A model generated the notes under the pieces. The model had not been told where the DNA came from. It searched no databases and saw only the letters and a program-made list of their open reading frames with translations. Below are positions 1 to 6,337 of a DNA stretch of 12,768 nt, piece by piece; position 1 is the stretch's first letter, and each line of letters opens with the position of its first letter. The stretch comes from an uncultured beta proteobacterium. Its GTDB lineage: Bacteria > Pseudomonadota > Gammaproteobacteria > Burkholderiales > Rhodocyclaceae. Position numbers and translations under genes: made by a program. The stretch is from NCBI GenBank assembly GCA_903933395.1, contig CAIZKA010000035.1:1-12768 (forward strand). Direction: 5' to 3'.

Positions 1-561
1 GAGCGCCAAAAAGGCGCAAGAGAGCACCGCGATGAAGATGAAGGGAAAGCGCCAGCCGAAATGATTGGCAAGATACAGCGACAGCGGCACCCCGGCCACG
101 GTCGACAAGGAGAATGCCGACATGATGGTGCCGCTGGCCCGACCACGCCGCTCGAAGGGAATCAGGTCGCCGACCATGGTCTGCACCATCGAACCCAGCA
201 CGCCGCCGAACGCGCCCGCCGTGCACCGCGCCAGCAGGAGGGTCCCATAGGCGGGCGCGAGCCCGCACGCCAGCGTGGCCAACGCGAACAGCGTGAACAT
301 GGTCAGCAACATGCGTTTGCGCTCGAAACGATCGACAAACACCGCCGCCAGCACCCCGGTGAATGCGGCGCTAAACGTATAGGCGGACACCAGCAGACCG
401 AACTCGTGAGTGCCCACCCCCAGTTCCCGCATCAGGATCGGGCCGAGAGGCATCATGATCATGAAGTCGAGAATGTGAGCGAACTGGATGCCGGCCAGCG
501 TCACCAGCAGCATGCGCTCACGCGCGGGATCAAGCGGTTCCGGATGCGGCGGGGGATTCAT
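1..561 (-). CDS. MFS transporter, N-terminal part (runs off left edge)
   Basis: This is the first 187 codons of a major facilitator superfamily transporter; the 3' end lies outside the window. The start is the ATG at 561-559, giving MNPPPHPEPLDPARER, followed by a first membrane helix (about residues 17-39) and then several more hydrophobic helices. The MFS motif A is visible between helices 2 and 3 as VFVDRFERKR (about residues 74-83), with the expected D-R and basic residues. A run of glycine and alanine in the fourth and fifth helices (GAFGGVLGSM, STVAGVP) fits the AraJ/CmlA-like drug and sugar efflux type. Substrate cannot be told from sequence. It is in the same direction as the small Cys-rich gene 122 bp upstream and is separated from the copper array by the YkgJ-like gene, so I see no direct link to copper uptake. 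The family call is firm; the substrate is unknown. Confidence 0.85.
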   Translation of the reverse strand, partial: MNPPPHPEPLDPARERMLLVTLAGIQFAHILDFMIMMPLGPILMRELGVGTHEFGLLVSAYTFSAAFTGVLAAVFVDRFERKRMLLTMFTLFALATLACGLAPAYGTLLLARCTAGAFGGVLGSMVQTMVGDLIPFERRGRASGTIMSAFSLSTVAGVPLSLYLANHFGWRFPFIFIAVLSCAFLAL

Positions 562-683
562 GTCGAAGACCGGGCTGGCAAGTCAAGCGAAGGTCGTCAA
601 AGTCGGTTACTGGTTCAGCCCCTTTATACCCGCACAACGCCCGTTCCGGGGCGGCCGGCACGCAACTGTCACTGCAAAAGGCT

Positions 684-857
684 TCAAGAGCAAGGGATGG
701 GGCCATCCTTCTTCGGCTGATCCGTAGCAACGTCGATGCCGGTAAAGTATTTTTGCAGCGGGCATGCGGTGCCGGTGTCGCACCCATGCTTGTGTCCGCA
801 CTCCTTCCTGGTCTGGTCCAGAACCACCATCTGCCCACAGACCAGGCAATGCTCCAT
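684..857 (-). CDS. Small Cys-rich putative zinc-ribbon protein
   Basis: The 57-residue product starts MEHCLVCGQMVVLDQTRKEC and continues to a stop at 684. It has a regular cysteine and histidine pattern: C4-x2-C7, then C20, H22, H24, C26 and C32, followed by PLQKYFTGID, which reads like the closing segment of a small metal-binding fold. I do not recognise a named family, and the zinc-ribbon reading is inference from the Cys/His spacing. There is no good Shine-Dalgarno before this ATG. The same frame is open back to a TTG at 992, but upstream codons (AGG, ATA, AGA) look noncoding there. The frame one base away looks coding for 858-966, so this gene may really begin at 966 and carry a frameshift (see the next entry). 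The gene lies upstream of the MFS gene on the same strand. Confidence 0.45.
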   Translation of the reverse strand: MEHCLVCGQMVVLDQTRKECGHKHGCDTGTACPLQKYFTGIDVATDQPKKDGPIPCS

Positions 858-966
858 CGGCGAATCGAACACAAGGCACCTCTGCTTCCCGACTGTCGAC
901 AAGGACGGGGAATACCGCCTTGCCGATTTGAGTATCCTTGAGCTTGCCATCCCGGTCAATGCACAT
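858..966 (-). other. Possible out-of-frame 5' part of the small Cys-rich gene
   Basis: From an ATG at 966 (weak GAAG/GAG purines just upstream) a frame encodes MCIDRDGKLKDTQIGKAV and continues with FPVLVDSREAEVPC. This looks like normal protein with ordinary codons. It does not stop where expected; it runs on antisensibly through the zinc-ribbon-like gene, whose convincing Cys-motif frame is offset by one base. The simplest readings are a single-base indel near 860-890 (true or a sequencing error) in one gene of about 94 codons, or two unrelated overlapping frames. I favour the former only weakly. Confidence 0.3.
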
Positions 967-1016
967 CTCATCTTCAAGCCCTGGCGAAGCAAGGCCGGGG
1001 AAGCCCGAGTGATTCA

Positions 1017-1044
1017 AAAGTCGGCGCCGGTGATACGGTGATAC
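1017..1044. repeat. Short dispersed repeat, copy 1 (intergenic)
   Basis: This is copy 1 of a roughly 24-28 bp element with core AAAGTCGGCGCYGG followed by YGAYACGGYG. Here it ends in a perfect tandem duplication of GGTGATAC (1029-1036 and 1037-1044). It lies in the gap between the divergent small Cys-rich gene and the YkgJ-like gene. The other copies are at 1857-1884 and 11811-11838, all in the same orientation. Confidence 0.7.
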
Positions 1045-1109
1045 TCTTTTCCCAATGAACGCCGGTACTCAAAAAACACTTCCCCCCGGCAACGGTCGCA
1101 TTGCCGAAC

Positions 1110-1445
1110 ATGCCGGCTGACGAATCTATCATCGCCATCCATCCCGCCGCGCCGGGGAAGCCGGCGCTCGGCGCCCCCTGCAACGGCTGCGGTGTGTGTT
1201 GCATTGCCGAGCCCTGCCCGTTGAGCCGCCTGCTGCTCGGCCATCGTTCCGGGGCCTGCCCCGCATTGATCTGGGACGCTGCCGCGCTACGCTATGCGTG
1301 CGGCATGGTGGCGACGCCGGCGGCGCATCTGCGCTGGCTGCCACAGACCCTGCAAGCCCCATTTCGCCGACTGTCCCGCCGCTGGATCGCGGCGGGCAAG
1401 GGCTGCGATTTCGACGCCGCAGTCAGCGACGCGACGCCAGATTGA
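1110..1445 (+). CDS. YkgJ-family cysteine-cluster protein
   Basis: This 111-residue protein carries the motif CNGCGVCC (C24, C27, C30, C31), then C36 in AEPCPLSR, C50 in GACPAL, C64 in YACGM and C99 in KGCDF. Eight cysteines in this order are typical of the YkgJ / Fe-S or zinc-chelating Cys-cluster family, whose members are small proteins of unknown role thought to bind a metal or cluster. I start it at the ATG at 1110; a TTG three codons upstream is possible, and neither has a clear Shine-Dalgarno. It is the only complete plus-strand gene in the left part and faces the end of the copper array tail to tail. Family membership is well supported; the function is not known. Confidence 0.8.
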   Translation: MPADESIIAIHPAAPGKPALGAPCNGCGVCCIAEPCPLSRLLLGHRSGACPALIWDAAALRYACGMVATPAAHLRWLPQTLQAPFRRLSRRWIAAGKGCDFDAAVSDATPD

Positions 1446-1478
1446 ACATCGGAGGGTGCCCGCTTTGCACTTGTGGAC

Positions 1479-1525
1479 GCGTTTGCTAAACGAAACGCTT
1501 TGTCACGGAAAAGATCACTCCGTGA
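1479..1525. terminator. Convergent terminator region (two hairpins)
   Basis: Two inverted repeats lie between the stops of the convergent YkgJ-like and DsbD/SafE-like genes. GCGTTT (1479-1484) pairs with AAACGC (1493-1498) and is followed on the plus strand by TTTGT. TCACGG (1503-1508) pairs with CCGTGA (1520-1525), just past the minus-strand stop at 1529. U-runs are poor, so these are candidates only. Confidence 0.4.
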
Positions 1526-1528
1526 ACG

Positions 1529-2215
1529 TCAGAAGACCAGCATCACCCGCCGCGCCCCCAACACAATCAGCACGACCGCCGCGCTCCACAACAGCCAGCG
1601 AGCCATCCACGCACGTCCGGTGCGCAGCTCGCGCCCCATCCGTCCGGCCAACGGTACCAGTACCAGAATGGGCGTCATTGCCGCGCCCAGGCCGAAGGCC
1701 AGACCGTAGGCCGCGCCCTGCGCCGCGCTGCCGGCATTGGCCGCCAGCGCCAGCAGCGAGGCCAGCGGCATGCAGGGCGTCAGCGACAGCGCGGCACCGA
1801 GAAACAGTGGCGGCAGGCTGTCGGCCTTGCGCCGATGCACATGCACCGGCGCCGGAAAAGTCGGCGCTGGCGACACGGCGCCGCAGGCTTTGGCGGGCGG
1901 TCTGGCGATCAACCACAGCCCGGCGAGGATGCTGGCGCCGCCGATCACGGCATTGCCCCAGGTGCCGCCCAGCGCCTTGGCAAGCCCCAAGCCCGCCGCG
2001 CCGGCAAGCGCCGCCAGCACGGTGTAGGTGAAGACGCGCCCGCCGAGGAACACGCCGGTGTGCAGCAAGGCTTCGCGCTGTCCGCTGGCGCGCCCCAGCG
2101 CCCAGGTGCCCATGAAGGGCAGGCAGGTGACGGTGCAGGCCGTCAGGCCCATCGAAACGCCGAGCAGCCAGACGGTGGCCAGCGTCACCTTGCCTGCGGC
2201 GAGTTCCTCAAGCAT
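1529..2215 (-). CDS. DsbD/CcdA-like (SafE/TauE-annotated) membrane protein
   Basis: This 228-residue, six-helix integral membrane protein is the last gene of the array. Helices lie at about 12-35, 52-75, 85-103, 135-158, 165-190 and 205-222. Helix 1 holds CTVTCLP (C27, C31) and helix 4 holds TPCMP (C148). One reactive cysteine in helix 1 and one in helix 4, both next to prolines, is the arrangement of the DsbD/CcdA electron-transfer core. Such proteins are often labelled sulfite exporter TauE/SafE or UreH-like. I infer a role in moving electrons or thiol reducing power across the membrane, or in metal transport. The hydrophilic loop between helices 3 and 4 contains C111, VHVH and the dispersed repeat translated as VSPAPTF (114-120). 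The start ATG at 2215 overlaps the end of the polyferredoxin gene by 8 bp, so translation is probably coupled; there is no clear own ribosome binding site. Confidence 0.75.
   Translation of the reverse strand: MLEELAAGKVTLATVWLLGVSMGLTACTVTCLPFMGTWALGRASGQREALLHTGVFLGGRVFTYTVLAALAGAAGLGLAKALGGTWGNAVIGGASILAGLWLIARPPAKACGAVSPAPTFPAPVHVHRRKADSLPPLFLGAALSLTPCMPLASLLALAANAGSAAQGAAYGLAFGLGAAMTPILVLVPLAGRMGRELRTGRAWMARWLLWSAAVVLIVLGARRVMLVF
1857..1884. repeat. Short dispersed repeat, copy 2 (inside DsbD/SafE-like gene)
   Basis: This copy matches copies 1 and 3 over the core at 1857-1880. In the minus-strand gene it encodes AVSPAPTF in the loop between helices 3 and 4, where an added peptide would be tolerated. 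The second 8-mer unit (1877-1884) has diverged to GGCGCCGC. Confidence 0.7.
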
Positions 2216-3278
2216 CGGCTGCGCCCGCGGCGGGTTTGGCGGCGTTCCTGACGAACTTCAGGGGCTTCACCGTGCCATCCGGCAATTCGCCCTTCACCTT
2301 GGTCTTGTAATACTCGCGACTGGAGGAGAACAACGCGAGCGGGCCCCACTTCAGCTCGATGACTTTGTCCTGCGGGCAGTATTCGACGCAGCGGCCGCAC
2401 AGCGTGCAGTCCTCGTTATAGGCCTTGCGCCCTTCCTCCTTCGATATTTCCGGAATGTCCATCGGGCACGCATCGGTGCAAATGTGGCAACTGCCGCAGT
2501 TCGCACGCGTTGGTTTGGCCAGGCGCATCGGCGACAGCCGCTGGAAAACCGAGTTGAACGCCAGCAGGGGGCAGATGCGGCAGAAGGGCAGGCGCAGCGC
2601 CAGGCCGCCCACCAGCATGAAGCCGATCAGCGTATTGGCGACGGCGCCGAGGCCGAACTTCCAGCCATCACCCAGGCGCAGCGCCAGCTCCTCGGTATTG
2701 CCGGTGAGCAGCGTGGTGGCGACGCGCGACGGGCAGATGTCGCAGTAGGGGTTGCCCAGGGAATGCGGCGTCACTCCCAGTCCGGTCAGCAGGGGCAGCA
2801 GGAATACCAGCCCCAGCAGCAGTATCCACTTGATCGGCCGCACGCGCTTCACTTCCCCGAGATCGCCTTTCTCGAAGCGGCGCACGCCGATGTTGAAGCG
2901 CCGCCCGATCTTGCCGATCCATTCCTGAAGCGTGCCCAGCGGGCAGACCCAGCCGCAGAAGGCCTTGCCGATGACGAAGAAGAAGGCAAAGAAGGTCAGG
3001 AATACCATCAGCAGCGGCAAGATCATCTGGACGGTCAGTTCCTGCGCGCGAACCATTGCTTCGCCGATGCGGTGATGCACCTGGTGCTGGGTCGGCACCA
3101 GAATGCAATAGCTGCCATTCATCTGGTCGTAGGCGCAAGACAGGGCCGGCAGGGCGCCGGTTATCTTGTCGGCGGCGTAGTGGCCGACGATGACGCTGCC
3201 ATAGACCGTGATGAACAACATGAGCGCCTGAACCAGAAAGCGGAAGCGCGACAGGGTTGGGAAAAGTGTCTTAAGCAT
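2208..3278 (-). CDS. Membrane 4Fe-4S polyferredoxin (NapH/NosR/CcoG-like)
   Basis: This 356-residue membrane iron-sulfur protein has predicted helices at about 13-33, 85-105, 150-168 and 207-228. The C-terminal part carries two ferredoxin motifs, C261-x2-C264-x2-C267-x3-C271-P and C291-x2-C294-x2-C297-x3-C301-P. FCGWVCP (C108, C112) and FCRICP (C233, C236) are the membrane-border motifs seen in NapH, NosR and CcoG/RdxA. By this topology C48, C58, H65, H68 and H69 and the pair C179/C182 face the periplasm, which could form a metal or thiol site. CcoG-type proteins are linked to Cu(II) reduction during cbb3 oxidase assembly, so an electron-delivery role for imported metal is a reasonable inference. 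It is not CcoG itself. It has a strong Shine-Dalgarno, AAGGAGG, upstream of ATG 3278, overlaps the DUF4198 gene by 8 bp, and overlaps the DsbD-like gene on its other side by 8 bp. Confidence 0.85.
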   Translation of the reverse strand: MLKTLFPTLSRFRFLVQALMLFITVYGSVIVGHYAADKITGALPALSCAYDQMNGSYCILVPTQHQVHHRIGEAMVRAQELTVQMILPLLMVFLTFFAFFFVIGKAFCGWVCPLGTLQEWIGKIGRRFNIGVRRFEKGDLGEVKRVRPIKWILLLGLVFLLPLLTGLGVTPHSLGNPYCDICPSRVATTLLTGNTEELALRLGDGWKFGLGAVANTLIGFMLVGGLALRLPFCRICPLLAFNSVFQRLSPMRLAKPTRANCGSCHICTDACPMDIPEISKEEGRKAYNEDCTLCGRCVEYCPQDKVIELKWGPLALFSSSREYYKTKVKGELPDGTVKPLKFVRNAAKPAAGAADA

Positions 3279-4173
3279 TGTCCTTGCCTCCTTCGTTCTG
3301 TTGCCGCCGCCTCAGCAGCGGGGTGGCCGCCACCATGCCGAGGATGCCGAAGGCGGCGCCCCAGGCCAGGCTGCGGCTGCGCTCGGGGTCCTGGGAATAG
3401 GTGTAGTTGAATGCAGTCAGGTAGCGTTTGCCACCATCTTCTTTCTCCGTGGCAAGCACGAAACGCGAACGGCTGCGCGCGTCGTTGCCCTCGCCATCCG
3501 CATTCGCCGCCGGCTTGAAGTCGCGCGGAAAGACCACTGTCGCATGGCCGGAGGCGTCGGTTACGACGGTCGACCGGCTGCCGAGTTCCGTTTCCATGAT
3601 GACGGCCTGGCTCACCAGTGCTTGCCCGTTGAAGCGCACCAGGAAGCGCCATTTCTCGGCTTCGCGGTAGCTGCGGTGTTCGCGTGGCAGCGGGGCGGGC
3701 ACGATTTCCAGTTCGTGCTTCGCTGTTTGCAGCATGTCCTTCGGCGAGTCACCGGGATTGCCGAAGTACCAGGCGGTCGAGGCGACCCGCACGGCATCGG
3801 CGCTTTCCTCGCGCGCCACGACCCAGTGGTAGTTGCCGATTTTCGACGTGACCGCTTCGATCTTCGCGCCATCGGGGCCGACCGGATACTCGGTCTTGAG
3901 GCGTTCGGCGGGGCCCTCGGAGGCATACACGGTGATGTTCGCGGCCGCAAGGCCGCGCAGGGTCAGCTTTGCGCTGGAGCGGTCTCCTCGTTCGGCCTTG
4001 CCTGTCAGCAATGGCTGCTTGGTCCACTCACGTCCCGCCGGACGGCCGGCGGGACGCCCGGCCGGTGTGCCAGCAGTCCCGGCGGCGGGCGCAGGGCCAT
4101 GGTCGTGCTGGGCCATGGCCGGAGTCGCGAGGCCGACAGTCGTTAGCGACAGTAGCAAGAACAGGGTTTTCAT
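3271..4173 (-). CDS. DUF4198-like periplasmic protein with C-terminal anchor
   Basis: This 300-residue exported protein has a signal peptide at 1-21 (MKTLFLLLSLTTVGLATPAMA), so the mature end is QHDHG, a possible metal-binding amino terminus. A low-complexity linker with three PAGR repeats (37-48) follows. Residues about 65-220 resemble DUF4198, the beta-rich domain of periplasmic proteins that accompany metal receptors and nickel/cobalt transport; SRSTVVTDASGHATVVFPRD shows the late G-x-A-x-V-x-x-P pattern. A helix at about 270-285 followed by RRR would anchor it in the inner membrane with the domain outside. The start was chosen at ATG 4173 because GGAGAA precedes it and a signal peptide follows directly; the open frame upstream to 4311 lies antisense-like over the receptor end and is not credible. 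It sits between the second receptor and the polyferredoxin. Confidence 0.75.
   Translation of the reverse strand: MKTLFLLLSLTTVGLATPAMAQHDHGPAPAAGTAGTPAGRPAGRPAGREWTKQPLLTGKAERGDRSSAKLTLRGLAAANITVYASEGPAERLKTEYPVGPDGAKIEAVTSKIGNYHWVVAREESADAVRVASTAWYFGNPGDSPKDMLQTAKHELEIVPAPLPREHRSYREAEKWRFLVRFNGQALVSQAVIMETELGSRSTVVTDASGHATVVFPRDFKPAANADGEGNDARSRSRFVLATEKEDGGKRYLTAFNYTYSQDPERSRSLAWGAAFGILGMVAATPLLRRRQQNEGGKDNA
4030..4065 (-). repeat. Tandem PAGR-coding repeat
   Basis: Three tandem 12-bp units encode PAGR-PAGR-PAGR in the linker between signal peptide and domain of the DUF4198-like protein. Copies differ at synonymous positions. Such a run could change length by slippage. Confidence 0.6.
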
Positions 4174-4228
4174 TTTTTCTCCATCGAAAAGTATTTCTGA
4201 CGTAGACCGTGCTTGAGGCAAACGCACA

Positions 4229-6337
4229 TCACCACTTGCCCTCCAGCGACAGCAGCACTGTGCGGGCGCCCTGATCGCGCGAGGCCAGCGACCAGGACGC
4301 GGCCGGGGCAAAGGCGTCCTGCTGGCGTCGCGAATCGGCGCGAAGCAGGTTCTGCAGGGACAGGCGCAGGTTCAGCGTGGCACTCAGCTTCTGCAGGGCA
4401 TAGGCGTCAACCAGGGTGCGCCGTCGCGTCTCGTAAATCTGCTCGCCCGGAATCTCGCCGAGGACGCGACTGGTATGCTGCATCGATACGCCGAAGCTGC
4501 GCTCGCCCAACGTCTGGTCGTAGCCGGCGCTCAGGACGTAGCGCGGCGTTTCTCGTGCCGCACGGCTGATGCCGAGGCGCTGGTCCTGCACCCGGCTGCG
4601 CGGCAGAGTGAGGTGGGCGCGCAGGGTGGCGCCGCGCCAGCCAAGGTTGTCGGTGCGCAGCTTGCCATCCAGTTCCAGACCCCAGTGCCGCGCCGAGCCC
4701 TCGTTGTAGGGGCGGTCCACCCAGCGCGCGCCCTCCAGTTGTACGCGGCGCTCGGTGAAATTCTCGGTCTGGCGCAGATAGGCATTGGCGCCGAAGACGC
4801 CCGCTTCGTTTGGCAGATAGCGTTCCAGCACGGCCTCGAAATTCACGCTGCGTTCGGGCTGCAGATTCGGATTGCCGCGCCGATCCGGCTCGATCGGGGT
4901 ATTGGCGTTGACGCTGAATACAGGCTGATTGGTCAGTTCGCTCAGTTGTGGCGGTTTGATGCCGGCGCCGAGCGAACTGCGCAGCACCCAGCGCTGTGCC
5001 GGCTCCCATTTCACGGCAATCGATGGCAGCAGGCGTTGGTAGCTCTGCCCGAGGCCGTCGATTTCATGGCGGATGAATTCGCCGCGCAGGCCCGGCGTGA
5101 CGGTGATCGATTTGGCTGGAGTCCATTCGTCCTGCAGCCAAAGGCTCCAGTTTCTGTCCCAGCCGGAATGGCTTTCACTGACGCCGAGGCCGCTGTTGGA
5201 CTGGCTTTCGTCACGCCGATGGCCGGACTCCTCGATCCCGGCCGCGAGAACATGCGGGCCACTGCTCCAGTCGATGCGGAAGGCGCCGCCCAGGTCGCGT
5301 TCCTTGCGCCGCATCTGTTCGTTTGAATGTGTGGCGACGCCAGCGGCGGTGAGGTTGCTGCGTAGCGTGTCGGCGTGGCGTTCGCCGTCGGAAAAGGCGA
5401 GCCGCCCCGAGTACTTGACGCCCTGACGCAGCATTTCACCATCGGCGCGCAGGCGGTTGAAGGCATTGCGGCTGCGTTCGTTGTCGCGGCGCGTCGCGCT
5501 GTTGGCCGGCGTGGCGAGATCGCTGCGCTCGAAGTCGGCGTCGCCGCGGCCGAAGGAACGGAAGAACACCGGGTTGAGCGTCACGCTGTCGCTACCCGAC
5601 TTCCACGTCAGGCGCGGCGAAACCACGAACTCCTCGGTCCGGCGATCGCCGCGCTCGCGGTCTTCCTGTGCAATGCCGGTGCTGTCGCGGCGGCTCGCGT
5701 CTCGCCCGGTGGGCGTGTCATGGTGATTCAGCGTCACCGGCAGCAGCCAGGAGAATGTCTTGTCGCCACCGCCCTTGGTGTAGGAGGTCTGCACCAGCGG
5801 CCTGCCGTTGCGGAAGCCCACCGCGGCCTTGAAGGCTGTGGACTCGCGCGACAGGGGTTTGTTGAGCACCAGGTTCACGCTCACCGGGGCGTTTCCGCCG
5901 ACTTCCGCCGATGAGCCGCGAATGATCTCCACCCGCAGCAGTTCGGTCGATGGCAGCCGGCCGACGATGCCCTGGGCTACACGGGAATTGGCATGCACGC
6001 GCTCGCCGTCGACCAGTATCTGCACCGAATCGCGCACCATGCCGCGCGAGCGCAAGGCCATCGAACCATCGCCGCCCGGCGTGCCGGCATCGACGCCAGG
6101 CAGCTTGCCCATCACGTCGCTGATGGTCAGCGCGCCCATGGCCTCGATGTCCTGGCGGTTGATGATGACTTTCTGCGTTGCGGCCTGGCGGCGTTCCGAA
6201 ATGTCGTCTTCGGCAACCGAGGTCACCGTCACTTCCTTGAGCGTCTTCTCGTCGGCTGCGTTTGCGGCGCCGGCCGCCAGCAGGCAGCAGCACAGGGGCG
6301 GCGCCAGCCTTGCAAAACGCGTTCGCATGTCGCGCAT
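4229..6337 (-). CDS. TonB-dependent outer-membrane receptor 1
   Basis: This 702-residue TonB-dependent receptor has a signal peptide at about 1-27 (ending GAANA), a TonB-box-like segment KTLKEVTVTSV (31-41), and a plug domain at about 50-160. The plug shows QKVIINRQDIEAMGALTISD, a GVDAGTPGGDG turn, RSRGM, and VQILVDGERV. The rest is a 22-strand beta-barrel type region with NLQPERSVNFE, ending in the outer-membrane terminal residues LSLEGKW. The mature protein has no cysteine. The ligand is not readable; placement beside PCu(A)C and DUF2946 genes suggests copper or a copper chelate, and DUF4198 next door leaves nickel or cobalt possible. Its ATG at 6337 overlaps the TGA of the preceding receptor gene by one base (TGATG), and no Shine-Dalgarno is present, so translation is very likely coupled. 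Confidence 0.88.
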   Translation of the reverse strand: MRDMRTRFARLAPPLCCCLLAAGAANAADEKTLKEVTVTSVAEDDISERRQAATQKVIINRQDIEAMGALTISDVMGKLPGVDAGTPGGDGSMALRSRGMVRDSVQILVDGERVHANSRVAQGIVGRLPSTELLRVEIIRGSSAEVGGNAPVSVNLVLNKPLSRESTAFKAAVGFRNGRPLVQTSYTKGGGDKTFSWLLPVTLNHHDTPTGRDASRRDSTGIAQEDRERGDRRTEEFVVSPRLTWKSGSDSVTLNPVFFRSFGRGDADFERSDLATPANSATRRDNERSRNAFNRLRADGEMLRQGVKYSGRLAFSDGERHADTLRSNLTAAGVATHSNEQMRRKERDLGGAFRIDWSSGPHVLAAGIEESGHRRDESQSNSGLGVSESHSGWDRNWSLWLQDEWTPAKSITVTPGLRGEFIRHEIDGLGQSYQRLLPSIAVKWEPAQRWVLRSSLGAGIKPPQLSELTNQPVFSVNANTPIEPDRRGNPNLQPERSVNFEAVLERYLPNEAGVFGANAYLRQTENFTERRVQLEGARWVDRPYNEGSARHWGLELDGKLRTDNLGWRGATLRAHLTLPRSRVQDQRLGISRAARETPRYVLSAGYDQTLGERSFGVSMQHTSRVLGEIPGEQIYETRRRTLVDAYALQKLSATLNLRLSLQNLLRADSRRQQDAFAPAASWSLASRDQGARTVLLSLEGKW

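Noticed and set aside
638..653. Hairpin CGCCC/GGGCG and a TATAAA (623-628, minus) before the MFS gene
   Set aside because: No U-run follows the hairpin and no matching -35 stands at proper distance from TATAAA, so neither a terminator nor a promoter is supported.
974..1204. Minus-strand frame containing VSPAPTF at repeat copy 1
   Set aside because: It is antisense to the Cys-cluster gene over much of its length, has no ribosome binding site and no domain. The shared peptide comes from the DNA repeat.
2028..3410. Plus-strand open frame of 460 codons
   Set aside because: It is antisense to the DsbD-like, polyferredoxin and DUF4198 genes and has Gln/Arg/Ala-rich, non-protein-like composition.
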